Assembly (NCBI RefSeq): GCF_001306135.1
Contig: NZ_LGKP01000022.1
Location: 434,001-498,000, forward strand
Length of the DNA stretch: 64,000 nt
Reading direction: 5' to 3'
Origin: Herpetosiphon geysericola
Lineage (GTDB): Bacteria > Chloroflexota > Chloroflexia > Chloroflexales > Herpetosiphonaceae
The stretch's first letter is position 1; every line of letters begins with the position of its first letter. The position numbers and the translations under genes were made by a program. The notes under the pieces were generated by a model. It ran no database searches. It had not been told where the DNA came from and worked only from the letters and a program-made list of their open reading frames with translations. Below, piece by piece: positions 7,210 through 16,411 of the stretch.

Positions 7210-7943
7210 GGTGTTGTCCCTCTAACTGGGGTGAATGAGCGAGCATCGACAGCGAAGAAGTGAGCAAATAATGCCGATGCAATAGTAAAAATTATGATTG
7301 AAACGTTTTATTTTTGCAAGTACAACAAACGCAACAATTACGCACAAATAGCTTTTCTTGTGCAGATATTAACGATATTCTTATAAATCATCATTAAATA
7401 GCATTAAAAGCGCATAAATTTAGCCTTCATGACGAAATATATTTCTATTCCAGACAAGGAATAGTTAATGTAATTATCTCGTTATGCGTTGCAAATAATC
7501 CTCTTGAGTGATCCAAACGTGGAATAGTTTTACACCGATTAACCCAAAAGAATTATTCCACATGTGGCACTATCAATTGTAAACAGGGCAGAGTGCTGAT
7601 TGTTTACAATTGATAGCAATTGATAACAGCATTCTGTGGGAGTGTTATCAATTGATAACAGGGGCAAGAATCAAAGCTACAACAAACATTGTTAGTTTAT
7701 TGTTGCTCGCTGCGGCTACTGCCAGATCGACAACACATGATGCTGGTTTATTGTCGAAAGCGCGTAGGATCATTCATCAACAACAACAAACCAACAACAT
7801 AGCGCGAATAGAGCGACAACATAGCGCGAACAATTGTTGTTGTTGCTCCAGCCTGGCCACCAGCTGCTGGTACTCAGCTATGGATCGTTCCACTATCTCA
7901 CACAATCGATTGAAGGTATTGCAAAGCCTTAATAAATAAGGTA
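7210..7943. other. CRISPR leader region with several inverted repeats
   Basis: No gene is supported. It holds CTATTCC/GGAATAG (about 7444-7464), GTGGAATA/TATTCCAC (about 7529-7561), the perfect 15-base inverted repeat at 7571-7615 and the 16-base palindrome at 7644-7659. The 14-mer CAACATAGCGCGAA occurs twice 24 bases apart (near 7796 and 7820), and CAACAACAACA/TTGTTGTTGTTG segments follow. The array promoter is at 7919-7947. Confidence 0.65.
7571..7659. promoter_or_regulatory. TATCAA/TTGATA palindromes in the CRISPR leader
   Basis: TATCAATTGTAAACA (7571-7585) and TGTTTACAATTGATA (7601-7615) are perfect 15-base arms around a 15-base loop. GTTATCAATTGATAAC (7644-7659) is a perfect palindrome, with another TTGATAAC at 7619-7626. 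Such clustered palindromes suggest a dimeric regulator. The same core flanks the cmr promoter at 59296-59348. Confidence 0.55.
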
Positions 7944-7947
7944 TAGT
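7919..7947 (+). promoter_or_regulatory. Probable CRISPR array promoter
   Basis: TTGCAA (7919-7924), 17 bases, TATAGT (7942-7947). Transcription would start at about 7954, inside the first degenerate repeat, and run through the array to the terminator at 10628. Confidence 0.6.
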
Positions 7948-10622
7948 CAGAACACTATAATCCTCGTCAAGGATTAAAACGTCCATGTCGGCAGCGGTGA
8001 GCTGGTCGGCAGCGCTATCCATATCGAAAGACCTCAATCCTCGTACGGGGATTAAAACATATTCAATTGGTAAGGTGCAACAACAGGTTTTTGGGATTCG
8101 AAAGACCTCAATCCTCGCTTGGGGATTAAAACTCATGGGTAATATAGGCAGCTCGATCCCAAATGTCATTCGAAACACCTCAATCCTCGCGAGGGGATTA
8201 AAACGGGGCAACAGCATAAATGGTGAGCGTTGGGTGGATTCGAAACACCTCAATCCTCGCGAGGGGATTAAAACCAATCCTCGGCGTTCTCACTTTCGTA
8301 ATCGTCGCCGCTTTCATTCGAAACACCTCAATCCTCGCGAGGGGATTAAAACGGTAGCATTTGAACGCATCCGCAAACCTGACAAGTACATTCGAAAGAC
8401 CGCAATCCTCGCGAGGGGATTAAAACGTAGAACTCAGGCCAAAGATCGCGCTCGTCGTGCATGATTCGAAAGAGATCAATCCTCGCGAGGGGATTAAAAC
8501 TCCCCAGACAGGCGTTTAGCGCTGCTCATGTTGAATTTAATTCGAAAGACCGCAATCCTCGGTAGGGGATTAAAACTCAGCAATATTGTAACGAGCAGTT
8601 ACAGGTCGAGCATTCTTCGAATGGGCACAATCCTCGCGAGGGGATTACAACATTGATGGCTTTGTTTCCGCATTCTCCCATCGGGTTAGATTCGAAGCAC
8701 CGCGATCCTTGGCAGGGGATTACAACAGATTTGTGTAAGATTATCGGAAAATTAGCGAGAAATATACTCGCAACACCGCAATCCTCGCGAGGGGATTAAA
8801 ACCCAGAGCTTGTACGCTTCATCCATGAGCCGTTGCATTGTTGGATTCGAAAGGCCTCAATCCTCGCGAGGGGATTAAAACTTCAGTGCAACGGGCTTGC
8901 CCTTCGCAGTTGCCATAATTCGAAACACCTAAATCCTCGTGAGAGGATTAAAACGCAGCGCGGCCAATTCGATTCGATTGCAACAATCGATGATTCGAAA
9001 CACCTCAATCCTCGTGCGGGGATTAAAACTCAAGCTGACTTTCTTTTGAGCTTCAGCGGTCGAAACAGATTCGAAACACCGCAATCCTTGCGAGGGGATT
9101 AAAACGCCAACTGGAAGTTGATTGCCCAGAGCGCTGTTGTTTTCATTCGAAAGACCTTAATCCTCGCGAGGGGATTAAAACCAACGACCTGTCAGCTTAC
9201 CGTATTCAGTTACCATATTGGATTCGAATGACCTGAATCCTCGCGAGGGGATTAAAACATCATCGGGCTACGAATGAGCCACCAGTTCCAATTGACTATT
9301 CGAAAGACCGCAATCCTCGTCAGGGGATTAAAATGGCTACTCGGCTTGTTTATTACTCGCTTTACCGTCGCGTCCATTCGAAGCAGCTAAATCCTCGTCA
9401 GGGGATTAAAACTTAAATGTGCTAAAGTAAACCTCTATACTCTCGTCTTGTTATTAGAATGGCCGCAATCCTCGTGCGAGGATTAAAACATAACCGTTGC
9501 ATGGGCTAGTACGTCGCTGCGAAAGTTATTCGAATGACCTGAATCCTCGCGAGGGGATTAAAACCTAGGGCGGTTCGTAACACGCTCAGAGCGTCCTGTT
9601 ATTCGAAAGACCTCAATCCTCGCTCGGGGATTACAACAAATCCAACCAATGGCTTGTAATGGCTTGCATTGCAAGATTCGAAGCACATCAATCCTCGTCA
9701 GGGGATTACACCATAAATCCTACGCTATCTATATCAGGGCTTGTGTGGCTAACGACTCGAATGACCTCAATCCTCGCGAGGGGATTAAAACGGGGAAACT
9801 GTATTCGCTTGGTTCCCAAGGCCGTCACTTGAACCACCACAATCCTCGGTAGGGGATTAAAACGCAAGCTGGTAGTTCAGCACGTCTGTTTGGTCGATAT
9901 CAAATTCGAATGACTCAATCCTCGTTAGGGGATTAAAACATTGGTGTTCGATAGAAGATCCAAGCGGGAGGATAAATTCAAAACCTTGAATCCTCAGCAG
10001 GGGATTAAAGCCCAATAATGTTTAGCTGGCAGATGACCGCGCCTGTCCCTAGATTCGAAGCACCGCAATCCTCGTCAGGGGATTAAAACCAAACACCATC
10101 CAACATCTTGTAGCGATAGAACGAAATCCATTCGAAAGACCTCAATCCTCTTTGGGGGATTAAAACTGCATTGGTTCTGCATACTGCGGTACTAGCCCAG
10201 TGGTTTCATTCGAAAGACCTCAATCCTCGTGAGGGGATTAAAACCCATCGCTGACGAAATGACTTCTACATTAACTTCGCTGACATTCGAATGACCTAAA
10301 TCCTCGTGAGGGGATTAAAACGCAATGATGCTAGCAATATTCCGCTTCATTCCCATAAATTCGAATGACCTAAATCCTCGTGAGGGGATTAAAACCGACG
10401 TGGAACGTAGCTGCCTGAACTACGGCGAATTGCATTCGAATGACCTAAATCCTCGTGAGGGGATTAAAACTGGTTGAGGGACATCGAACTGCGGGCGGCG
10501 CGACGGTTATTCGAAAGACCTCAATCCTCGTAAGGGGATTAAAACTCATCGTTGAACGCTTGACGATATTCCTCGCGAAACTTCGATTCGAAAGACCCCA
10601 ATCCTCGCGAGGGGATTAAAAC
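7944..10622 (+). CRISPR. CRISPR array, 36 repeats / 35 spacers, type III-like, divergent repeats
   Basis: I count 36 repeats of about 37 bases, ending at 7980, 8058, 8132 and so on to 10622. Periods are 70-79 bases, so spacers are about 33-42 bases. The 3' part GGGGATTAAAAC is nearly constant and gives an ATTAAAAC 8-base tag like those of type III crRNAs. The hairpin part varies widely (CCTCGCGAGGGG, CCTCGTGAGGGG, CCTCGTCAGGGG, CCTTGGCAGGGG and others). The 5' part ATTCGAAAGACCTCA also varies. Repeats 10, 11 and 23 end in ATTACAAC, 19 ends in AAAT, 24 in ACACC and 28 in AAAG. Runs of identical variants occur (repeats 4-6; 32-34). Orientation is set by the tag, the upstream promoter and the downstream terminator. 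No cas gene is adjacent; the cmr operon is 42 kb away. Confidence 0.95.
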
Positions 10623-10627
10623 GCAAC

Positions 10628-10651
10628 ACCACCCATTGAGGTGGTATTTTT
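10628..10651 (+). terminator. Intrinsic terminator directly after the CRISPR array
   Basis: ACCACC (10628-10633), six-base loop, GGTGGT (10640-10645), then ATTTTTG. It starts six bases after the last repeat, which supports left-to-right transcription of the array. Confidence 0.75.
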
Positions 10652-10808
10652 GTTTAAGCACATATAGCGCTGAATAAATTGAGCGAGCTGTCCTTTATGG
10701 TTTATTAGAGTAAGAGTATTGAGGCGTTGCATTATCAATCATGCTTATCACCTGCGCCAGACTGAATCTTCAAACATTCCTTTATTCGATGCAAAATCAC
10801 CTGATCGA

Positions 10809-10819
10809 TTGCATCTAAA
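10809..10819 (+). promoter_or_regulatory. GCATCTAAATA motif upstream of secreted-protein gene
   Basis: The same GCATCTAAATA occurs upstream of both secreted paralogues, at 10810-10820 and at about 12909-12919, each about 35-45 bases before the start codon. It may be part of a shared promoter. Confidence 0.4.
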
Positions 10820-10854
10820 TACAATGAGGATTCTTTTGTATTAGGAGTTTTGTG

Positions 10855-12045
10855 ATGCGTCGTTGGTTTTCTATCCTTATGCTAGGGGCGCTCGTGATTG
10901 CAGGGATACCCAGCATCGCTGCGGCCCACAATCTTTGTTTCAACGAAACAGGTTTCTGTCTCGAAGATCCTTTTAGTGACTACTGGGAAAGTAATGGAGG
11001 ATTGCCGGTCTTTGGGTATCCTATTAATGCTGCTACCGATGAAGCGAATAGTGATACTGGGCAAACCTATAAAACCCAGTGGCTGGAACGCAATCGCTTT
11101 GAGATTCATCCGGAAAACGCAGGCACACCCTATGAAATTCTGTTGGGATTATTAGGGAAGAATCGCCTTGCGCAACTTAATCGCGGCGTAGAACCACGTG
11201 AGGCTGGGGCGATTGCAGGCTGTCTCTGGTTTGAAGATACCGGACACAATGTCTGTGACCAGGCACAAGGTCTTGGCTTCAAAAGCTATTGGCAATCCAA
11301 TGGCTTAAAAATCCCCGGCTTAGATGCCTATGCACGCTCGCTACAACTCTTTGGACTCCCATTAACTAGTGCCACGATGGAAACCAATGCCAATGGCGAT
11401 ACGGTGATGACCCAATGGTTTGAACGCGCACGCTTTGAATGGCATCCCAACAATCCCGATCAATATAAAGTGCTTCTTGGATTACTCGGGAAAGAAGTGC
11501 GGGAAAACACCCCTCCGCCTCAACCAATCATGCTGAGTGGGATTGGGCCAAAAGTGACCGATCCTCTTATGATTCCGTTTGGTTATGCACGCGCCACCTT
11601 TACCCATGATGGCCGCAGTAACTTTATTGTTTGGGCGTATCAAGGCTCGGATCGTGATCTGATTGTCAATGAAATTGGTGGATATAACGGCAGTCGCTTC
11701 GTTACTGGTAAGAAAGAAACCTTCTTTGAAATAGATGCTGATGGAACATGGTCGTTACGGCTCGAGCCTCTCGGCTACAATCAAGGGATTGCCTCTGGAG
11801 GAATCGAAGGCCGAGGAGATACGGTCAGCGATCTTTTTGAGCCAGCTAAAATCGGTAATATCCCCTATCGATTTAGCCACAATGGTAACAGTAACTTTAT
11901 TGTTTGGGTCTATTGTGCTGGTGGGCGGGATCTTGTCCAAAACGAGATTGGCCCCGTACAGAGTGAAGCAGTAGCACGGTTCAGCAAAGGCCCATGTTTC
12001 TATGAAGTGCAAGCTGATGGTGATTGGAGTATTGCCCCCAAATAA
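10855..12045 (+). CDS. Secreted protein with FGYP repeats and two C-terminal beta modules
   Basis: 396 residues. A signal peptide (MRRWFSILMLGALVIAGIPS, cleavage after AAA) is followed by HNLCFNETGFCLEDPFSDYW. Three ~60-residue modules of the type YW-NGG-PVFGYP/QWLERNRFE follow (about residues 20-215). This repeat family is common in secreted Chloroflexota proteins. After a short Pro linker come two related ~70-residue modules (SGIGPKVTDPLMIPF..., each with SNFIVWxY and NEIG). The same two modules form the lipoprotein at 59463-60224. Start at ATG 10855, with AGGAG seven bases upstream. Function unknown; probably cell-surface or matrix. Confidence 0.8.
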   Translation: MRRWFSILMLGALVIAGIPSIAAAHNLCFNETGFCLEDPFSDYWESNGGLPVFGYPINAATDEANSDTGQTYKTQWLERNRFEIHPENAGTPYEILLGLLGKNRLAQLNRGVEPREAGAIAGCLWFEDTGHNVCDQAQGLGFKSYWQSNGLKIPGLDAYARSLQLFGLPLTSATMETNANGDTVMTQWFERARFEWHPNNPDQYKVLLGLLGKEVRENTPPPQPIMLSGIGPKVTDPLMIPFGYARATFTHDGRSNFIVWAYQGSDRDLIVNEIGGYNGSRFVTGKKETFFEIDADGTWSLRLEPLGYNQGIASGGIEGRGDTVSDLFEPAKIGNIPYRFSHNGNSNFIVWVYCAGGRDLVQNEIGPVQSEAVARFSKGPCFYEVQADGDWSIAPK

Positions 12046-12137
12046 CCATTCTGCTAGTATCTAAATGCTGGGTAGAGAGGCTGGAATTCAGATTTCAGCC
12101 TCTTGTTCACTTTCTTTCCTATGGAAGGTGTCATCAA

Positions 12138-12872
12138 ATGGATGTAACAGCTCTGGCTTTAGAAGCATATCTCCATATCCTTGAAGCATCAGTTAATGAT
12201 CAATCTATTGATACTCATCAATTACTAGCCTTCGTTAAATCATCGGTATTGAATGCTATTCGCACTGGAATGTTAGATGTTGCGAATAAAACTGATCGAG
12301 AACTCCAAAGAGCAGTATTTTCTTACATTGCAGAATGGGGTAAAGAACCTGTCTTAACGACGCATCTTAACCTCAATTACACCAATGAATTATTGGATGA
12401 AGCTCTAAATGCTGTAGAACGTGAAAATGGACTTCTTGCCATCATTTTGTATGCAACGTGGTGCGAACATTGGATTAATGGCATTATTACAAGCATTGCT
12501 CAACGACAAGGTATGACTGGAGTGCAGATAGAGAAATTATTCAAGGGGAATAGATCATTATTTTTGAAATATACCAAAGTGCTCGATGGCCTTGGCCTGC
12601 CCCGTTTTGATGAGTCAATTCGCGAGGCATTACTTAAGCTTGCGAAACAACGAAATGATTTTGTTCATTACAAGTGGGAATCGTTGATTGTCGATGATTT
12701 AGCTTCGCTCAAGTGGTTTGAGGAAATTGACCAGTTACTTGCTTCTATGCCAGCCAATATCGAAGCCCTCAAAGACTATGAAAATCACCATATATATTTT
12801 GGAGTTATTCCCTATATTGATAGGCTTTTTGAACGGCTTGCTGAGCAATTAGCCCGACAAACACAAAAATAA
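12138..12872 (+). CDS. HEPN-like protein, possible RNase toxin/defence
   Basis: 244 residues from ATG 12138 with GGAAGG upstream; the longer frame from 12024 overlaps the previous gene. It is mostly helical. Residues about 175-185 read KQRNDFVHYKW, matching the HEPN motif R-x4-6-H with the usual polar residue after Arg. Earlier helices (YATWCEHWINGIITSIAQRQ) fit a HEPN bundle. HEPN proteins with this motif are often ribonucleases in toxin-antitoxin, abortive infection and CRISPR contexts. No antitoxin is beside it; it lies alone between two secreted-protein genes. The fold call is from motif only. Confidence 0.5.
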   Translation: MDVTALALEAYLHILEASVNDQSIDTHQLLAFVKSSVLNAIRTGMLDVANKTDRELQRAVFSYIAEWGKEPVLTTHLNLNYTNELLDEALNAVERENGLLAIILYATWCEHWINGIITSIAQRQGMTGVQIEKLFKGNRSLFLKYTKVLDGLGLPRFDESIREALLKLAKQRNDFVHYKWESLIVDDLASLKWFEEIDQLLASMPANIEALKDYENHHIYFGVIPYIDRLFERLAEQLARQTQK

Positions 12873-12951
12873 ACTTCTTTACTTCACATCCAAAAAATGC
12901 ATGAAGAGTGCATCTAAATAATATAACATCAGTCTGTTAAGGAGTCTTTGC

Positions 12952-13860
12952 ATGCGTCGGCTCATCTTCCTTGTATGCTCTCTGAGTCTCATCGTCCTGC
13001 TTCTTCCACAAGCAGCCAATGCACACAACCTTTGCTTTCCACAATCAGCTTTTTGCCTTGATGATCCATTCTCGGATTATTGGGAAGCCAATGGTGGTCT
13101 CGCAGTGTTTGGCTATCCCATCAGCGCAGCTGCAGGCGAAGCCAATCCTGATACTGGGATGGTCTATCAAACGCAATGGGTTGAGCGCAATCGTTTTGAG
13201 CGCCATCCCGAAAATGCCGGTACTCCTTATGAAGTGCTTTTAGGATTGCTTGGAAAAGAGCGATTGACACAACTCGGTCGCACTACTAATGCCCGCGAAG
13301 CTGGACCAATCCCAGGGTGTTTGTGGTTTGAGGAGACCGGGCATAATGTCTGTGATCAAGCTCCAAACCGAGGATTCAAAAGCTACTGGCAATCGCATGG
13401 ATTAACTATACCTGGGCTTGATTTATACGCGCGATCGTTACAACTTTTTGGACTCCCGCTTACTAGTGTAGCCACTGAAACGAATGCCAATGGCGATACC
13501 GTTCAAACCCAGTGGTTCGAGCGTGCCCGATTTGAATGGCATCCCAATAATCCTGATGAGTTTAAGGTATTGCTGGGGTTACTTGGGAGCGAAGTGCGAA
13601 GCGTAGCCCAGCCAACCGCAATCCCAATTCCGCAACCAACGGGGATTCCAATGCCGACGGCAACGGCTCTTCCAACGGCAACACCGACACTTACACCAAC
13701 ATCTGTCCCACGATGCGATCCTTCCTATCCTGATGTCTGTATTGCGCCACCACCGCCTGATCTCGATTGTGGCGATATCCCATATCGTCGATTTAGAGTT
13801 TTGGCACCCGATCCCCATCGTTTTGATCGTGATAAAGATGGTATTGGCTGCGAAAGCTAA
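12952..13860 (+). CDS. Secreted protein with FGYP repeats and Excalibur domain
   Basis: 302 residues. Signal peptide MRRLIFLVCSLSLIVLLLPQ with cleavage before HNLCF. The first ~215 residues closely match the gene at 10855 (same YW-NGG-VFGYP modules), so the two are tandem duplicates. A Pro/Thr linker (PTATALPTATPTLTPTSVPR) leads to a C-terminal Excalibur calcium-binding domain: DLDCGDIPYRRF and DRDKDGIGCES. Such domains bind Ca at the cell surface. RBS AAGGAG upstream. Confidence 0.8.
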   Translation: MRRLIFLVCSLSLIVLLLPQAANAHNLCFPQSAFCLDDPFSDYWEANGGLAVFGYPISAAAGEANPDTGMVYQTQWVERNRFERHPENAGTPYEVLLGLLGKERLTQLGRTTNAREAGPIPGCLWFEETGHNVCDQAPNRGFKSYWQSHGLTIPGLDLYARSLQLFGLPLTSVATETNANGDTVQTQWFERARFEWHPNNPDEFKVLLGLLGSEVRSVAQPTAIPIPQPTGIPMPTATALPTATPTLTPTSVPRCDPSYPDVCIAPPPPDLDCGDIPYRRFRVLAPDPHRFDRDKDGIGCES

Positions 13861-13866
13861 TAAAAT

Positions 13867-13910
13867 AGGTTGGCAGCATCACCTCCTCACTTAGATAGCG
13901 CTGCCGACCT
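13867..13910 (+). terminator. Stem-loop after the secreted-protein gene
   Basis: AGGTTGGCAGC (13867-13877) and GCTGCCGACCT (13900-13910) pair with one wobble around a 22-base loop. No T run follows, so it may be a terminator of weaker type or a transcript-stabilising hairpin. Confidence 0.4.
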
Positions 13911-14059
13911 ATACCTGAATAACACAAATGTTTGTCTTGTAGCGTTCGTTAGGAGGTGGTAGACTTCAAGGCACTTCGTTTGTTAGGCGTGTAGAGAGCG
14001 CTTATCGCAGTGTGTGTAGGAACTAGGGTAACCGCATTCTTGTTTAGAAGGGAATGACC

Positions 14060-15169
14060 ATGGATCTGATTGACCGTCTGCGCGATCTGGCCACCCGTGT
14101 TACCAAGCAGCTGGAGTATATTCAAACGGAAGAGGCAACCAAAAATGCCTTAGTTATGCCCTTCTTAGCTTCGCTGGGCTACGATGTTTTCAATCCTCTC
14201 GAAGTAACCCCCGAATTGAATGCCGATATTGGCTTGAAAAAAGGCGAAAAAGTTGATTATGCGATCCTGCGTGATGGCAAGCCAGTGATGCTCCTCGAAT
14301 GCAAGCACCATAATGCCGATTTAGGCAAGGCCCATGCTTCCCAGTTGTATCGCTATTTCAGCGTAACCGAAGCCCGCTTTGGGATTCTCACCAATGGCCT
14401 CTCCTACTGGTTTTACACCGATCTCGAAGCGCCCAACAAAATGGATACCAAGCCCTTCTTTGAATTCAACTTGCTTGATATTCGCGAACAAGATGTTGAC
14501 GAACTGAAGAAATTTACCAAAGCCACATTCGATGTAGCTGGCATTGTAACGACTGCCAGCGAGCTGAAATATACTCGTGAAATCAAGCGGATCATGGGCG
14601 AACAACTCACCAATCCCTCGGAAGAATTTATCAAGTTCTTTGCGACCCAAGTATACAGTGGTCGGATGACCGCCAACATGCGCGAGCAATTTGGCCAGAC
14701 CACCCGCCGAGCACTACGCAACTTCATCAACGACCAGGTGAATGATCGGCTGAAAACCGCCTTGGGCACCGATACACGGATCACGATCGAGGAAACCCCA
14801 ACAGCTCAAGCTGCAACCGATGAGCCAGTGACCACCGCTGCCGACAAAGAAGCAACTGGTGTGCTGACCACGATGGAAGAGCTGGAAGCCTTCTACATCG
14901 TGCGCTCGATCTTGCGCGAAACGATTGATGCTAAACGCATCGTTATGCGCGATAAACAGAGCTACTGTGGAATTCTGCTCGATGACAACAATCGTAAGCC
15001 CATCTGCCGGCTCTGGTTGAACTCAACCACTACAAAATCGATCAGCCTCTTCGATAACCAACGCAAAGAAGAAAAAGTCCAAATCAAAGATATTGATGAT
15101 ATTTATAAATTTGCCGAGCGACTTAAGGCTACTATTGCCGCATATACTAATTCCAAGACTGAAGCTTAG
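14060..15169 (+). CDS. HsdR N-terminal-type restriction nuclease domain protein
   Basis: 369 residues from ATG 14060, with AGAAGGGA six bases upstream. The N-terminal ~130 residues follow the HsdR_N pattern: EATKNALVMPFLASLGYDVF, then VDYAILRDGKPVMLLECKHH (PD-(D/E)xK residues D, E, K) and YRYFSVTEARFGILTNG. No helicase domain follows, so it is a stand-alone family member common in bacteria and phages, not a full type I subunit. The C-terminal ~100 residues are a distinct domain (LEAFYIVRSILRETIDAKRI). No methylase or specificity subunit is adjacent. Confidence 0.75.
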   Translation: MDLIDRLRDLATRVTKQLEYIQTEEATKNALVMPFLASLGYDVFNPLEVTPELNADIGLKKGEKVDYAILRDGKPVMLLECKHHNADLGKAHASQLYRYFSVTEARFGILTNGLSYWFYTDLEAPNKMDTKPFFEFNLLDIREQDVDELKKFTKATFDVAGIVTTASELKYTREIKRIMGEQLTNPSEEFIKFFATQVYSGRMTANMREQFGQTTRRALRNFINDQVNDRLKTALGTDTRITIEETPTAQAATDEPVTTAADKEATGVLTTMEELEAFYIVRSILRETIDAKRIVMRDKQSYCGILLDDNNRKPICRLWLNSTTTKSISLFDNQRKEEKVQIKDIDDIYKFAERLKATIAAYTNSKTEA

Positions 15170-15220
15170 ACAAGCTTATCTTAAACCAGGTGCAGTCAAT
15201 AGGCGCGATAGGAGTTTGTT

Positions 15221-15688
15221 GTGGATAGTTTTCCGTGTTTTGTTGTTATTGGCGTGGCCGCATTTATTATTGTCATGATTTTGCGTGGCGCGGGGGAGCG
15301 TGAACGAAATAAGCAAAAAGCACATGCTGAATACCAACAGGCACTTAATGCACTTCGGGCTAATCCCCTTGACCCCAATTTAAAGCAACATACCCTTATG
15401 CTTGGGCGGGCCTACTCGAATCTTACTCGGGACAGTAAAGGTGTGACGGTTTACGACGAAATGGCGATTATGAACGATATCAATGCCGCAACTGCTAGTG
15501 CCTATATGCAAGCCCAACAGCATGCACCAGTGGCTTATCACCCGCCACAATCATCAATTACTAGTACGCTTGCCAGCGTTCCAACCATAGCCGAGCGCTT
15601 GCGCAAACTGGATGACCTCAAAGCCCAAGGTTTAGTGAGCGATGACGAGTATACAGCCCGTCGCACAAGGATTCTTGATGAAGTATAA
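15221..15688 (+). CDS. Membrane-anchored SHOCT-domain protein, GTG start
   Basis: 155 residues from GTG 15221 with AGGAG upstream. One membrane segment (residues 6-22, CFVVIGVAAFIIVMIL) is followed by a charged coil and a flexible middle. The C-terminal ~30 residues are a SHOCT motif (ERLRKLDDLKAQGLVSDDEY). SHOCT is an oligomerisation motif found at protein ends; its role here is unknown. Confidence 0.7.
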   Translation: MDSFPCFVVIGVAAFIIVMILRGAGERERNKQKAHAEYQQALNALRANPLDPNLKQHTLMLGRAYSNLTRDSKGVTVYDEMAIMNDINAATASAYMQAQQHAPVAYHPPQSSITSTLASVPTIAERLRKLDDLKAQGLVSDDEYTARRTRILDEV

Positions 15689-15735
15689 GTTAGACTTTCG
15701 CATCCAAGCCAAGTATAGCCAGTAAGGAGTATCCT

Positions 15736-15993
15736 ATGTCTGAACCGATTAAGTATCCATTCGAACATGAGGGTAAAGAGTATGAAGTGTGGGTGCATAG
15801 GGATACCACTGGCCGCTCACTGCATGTCTATAAAGATGGCAAACGGATTGAGCAAGCCCACTACATCTTTAACACCCATGAAGAGCTTCAAGATATAGCT
15901 ATGCATAAAGGGCCTGCGAGCGCAGAAGTTTCGGCTGGTGAACTGATTAGGATATTCAAAGAGCACTTTCATCGCTACAACCTTGACCAATAA
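15736..15993 (+). CDS. Small hypothetical protein
   Basis: 85 residues with a good AAGGAG site. It has a beta-rich N-terminus (YPFEHEGKEYEVWVHRDTTG) and helical C-terminus (SAGELIRIFKEHFHRY). No recognised family or partner. Confidence 0.65.
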   Translation: MSEPIKYPFEHEGKEYEVWVHRDTTGRSLHVYKDGKRIEQAHYIFNTHEELQDIAMHKGPASAEVSAGELIRIFKEHFHRYNLDQ

Positions 15994-16411
15994 CCCTCAA
16001 TCGCTTGAGTAAAGAAAGTCGGTTTGTTTTTGCCATCCTTGGTCAGGGTGGCTTTTTTCTTGCTCTCTTTATCATCAAACGAGGTCACGCCAGCGTCGTA
16101 TCCATAGGGAATTTCATTGTGGATAGCCTAGTGGATAGCCTGTGGACTATCTGTGAGAAATCTCCATCCTTTGACCCTTGTTTTCGGTGGGAAAACGCAC
16201 TACCATAAAGGCCCGCCCGCAAACAAGACTAATGGGTATTGACGAAACATGTCCTTTTTAGTACTCTAGTACTATACGCTTGCCCAGAATAGTACTTGAT
16301 AATTTGGGGTATAATAGCGTAAACCTATCCGTGACAAGTGTCACAAACTTGCACATCTGTGCGGATATCATGTTGATAAAATATCTTGTAGTGATTGATA
16401 AGGACGATATT

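Noticed and set aside
7777-7930. Minus-strand helix-like fragment (IVERSIAEYQQLVARLEQQQ) in the leader
   Set aside because: It has no start codon outside the array repeats and ends in a Cys run; at most a gene remnant.
7777-10000. Several frames across the CRISPR array with repeated SILARGLK- or NPREGIKT-like words
   Set aside because: They are translations of the CRISPR repeat and change with each spacer, so they are not genes.
16005-16208. 67-codon TTG-start frame after the gene at 15736
   Set aside because: No ribosome site, and the following bases look like an upstream control region with promoter boxes.
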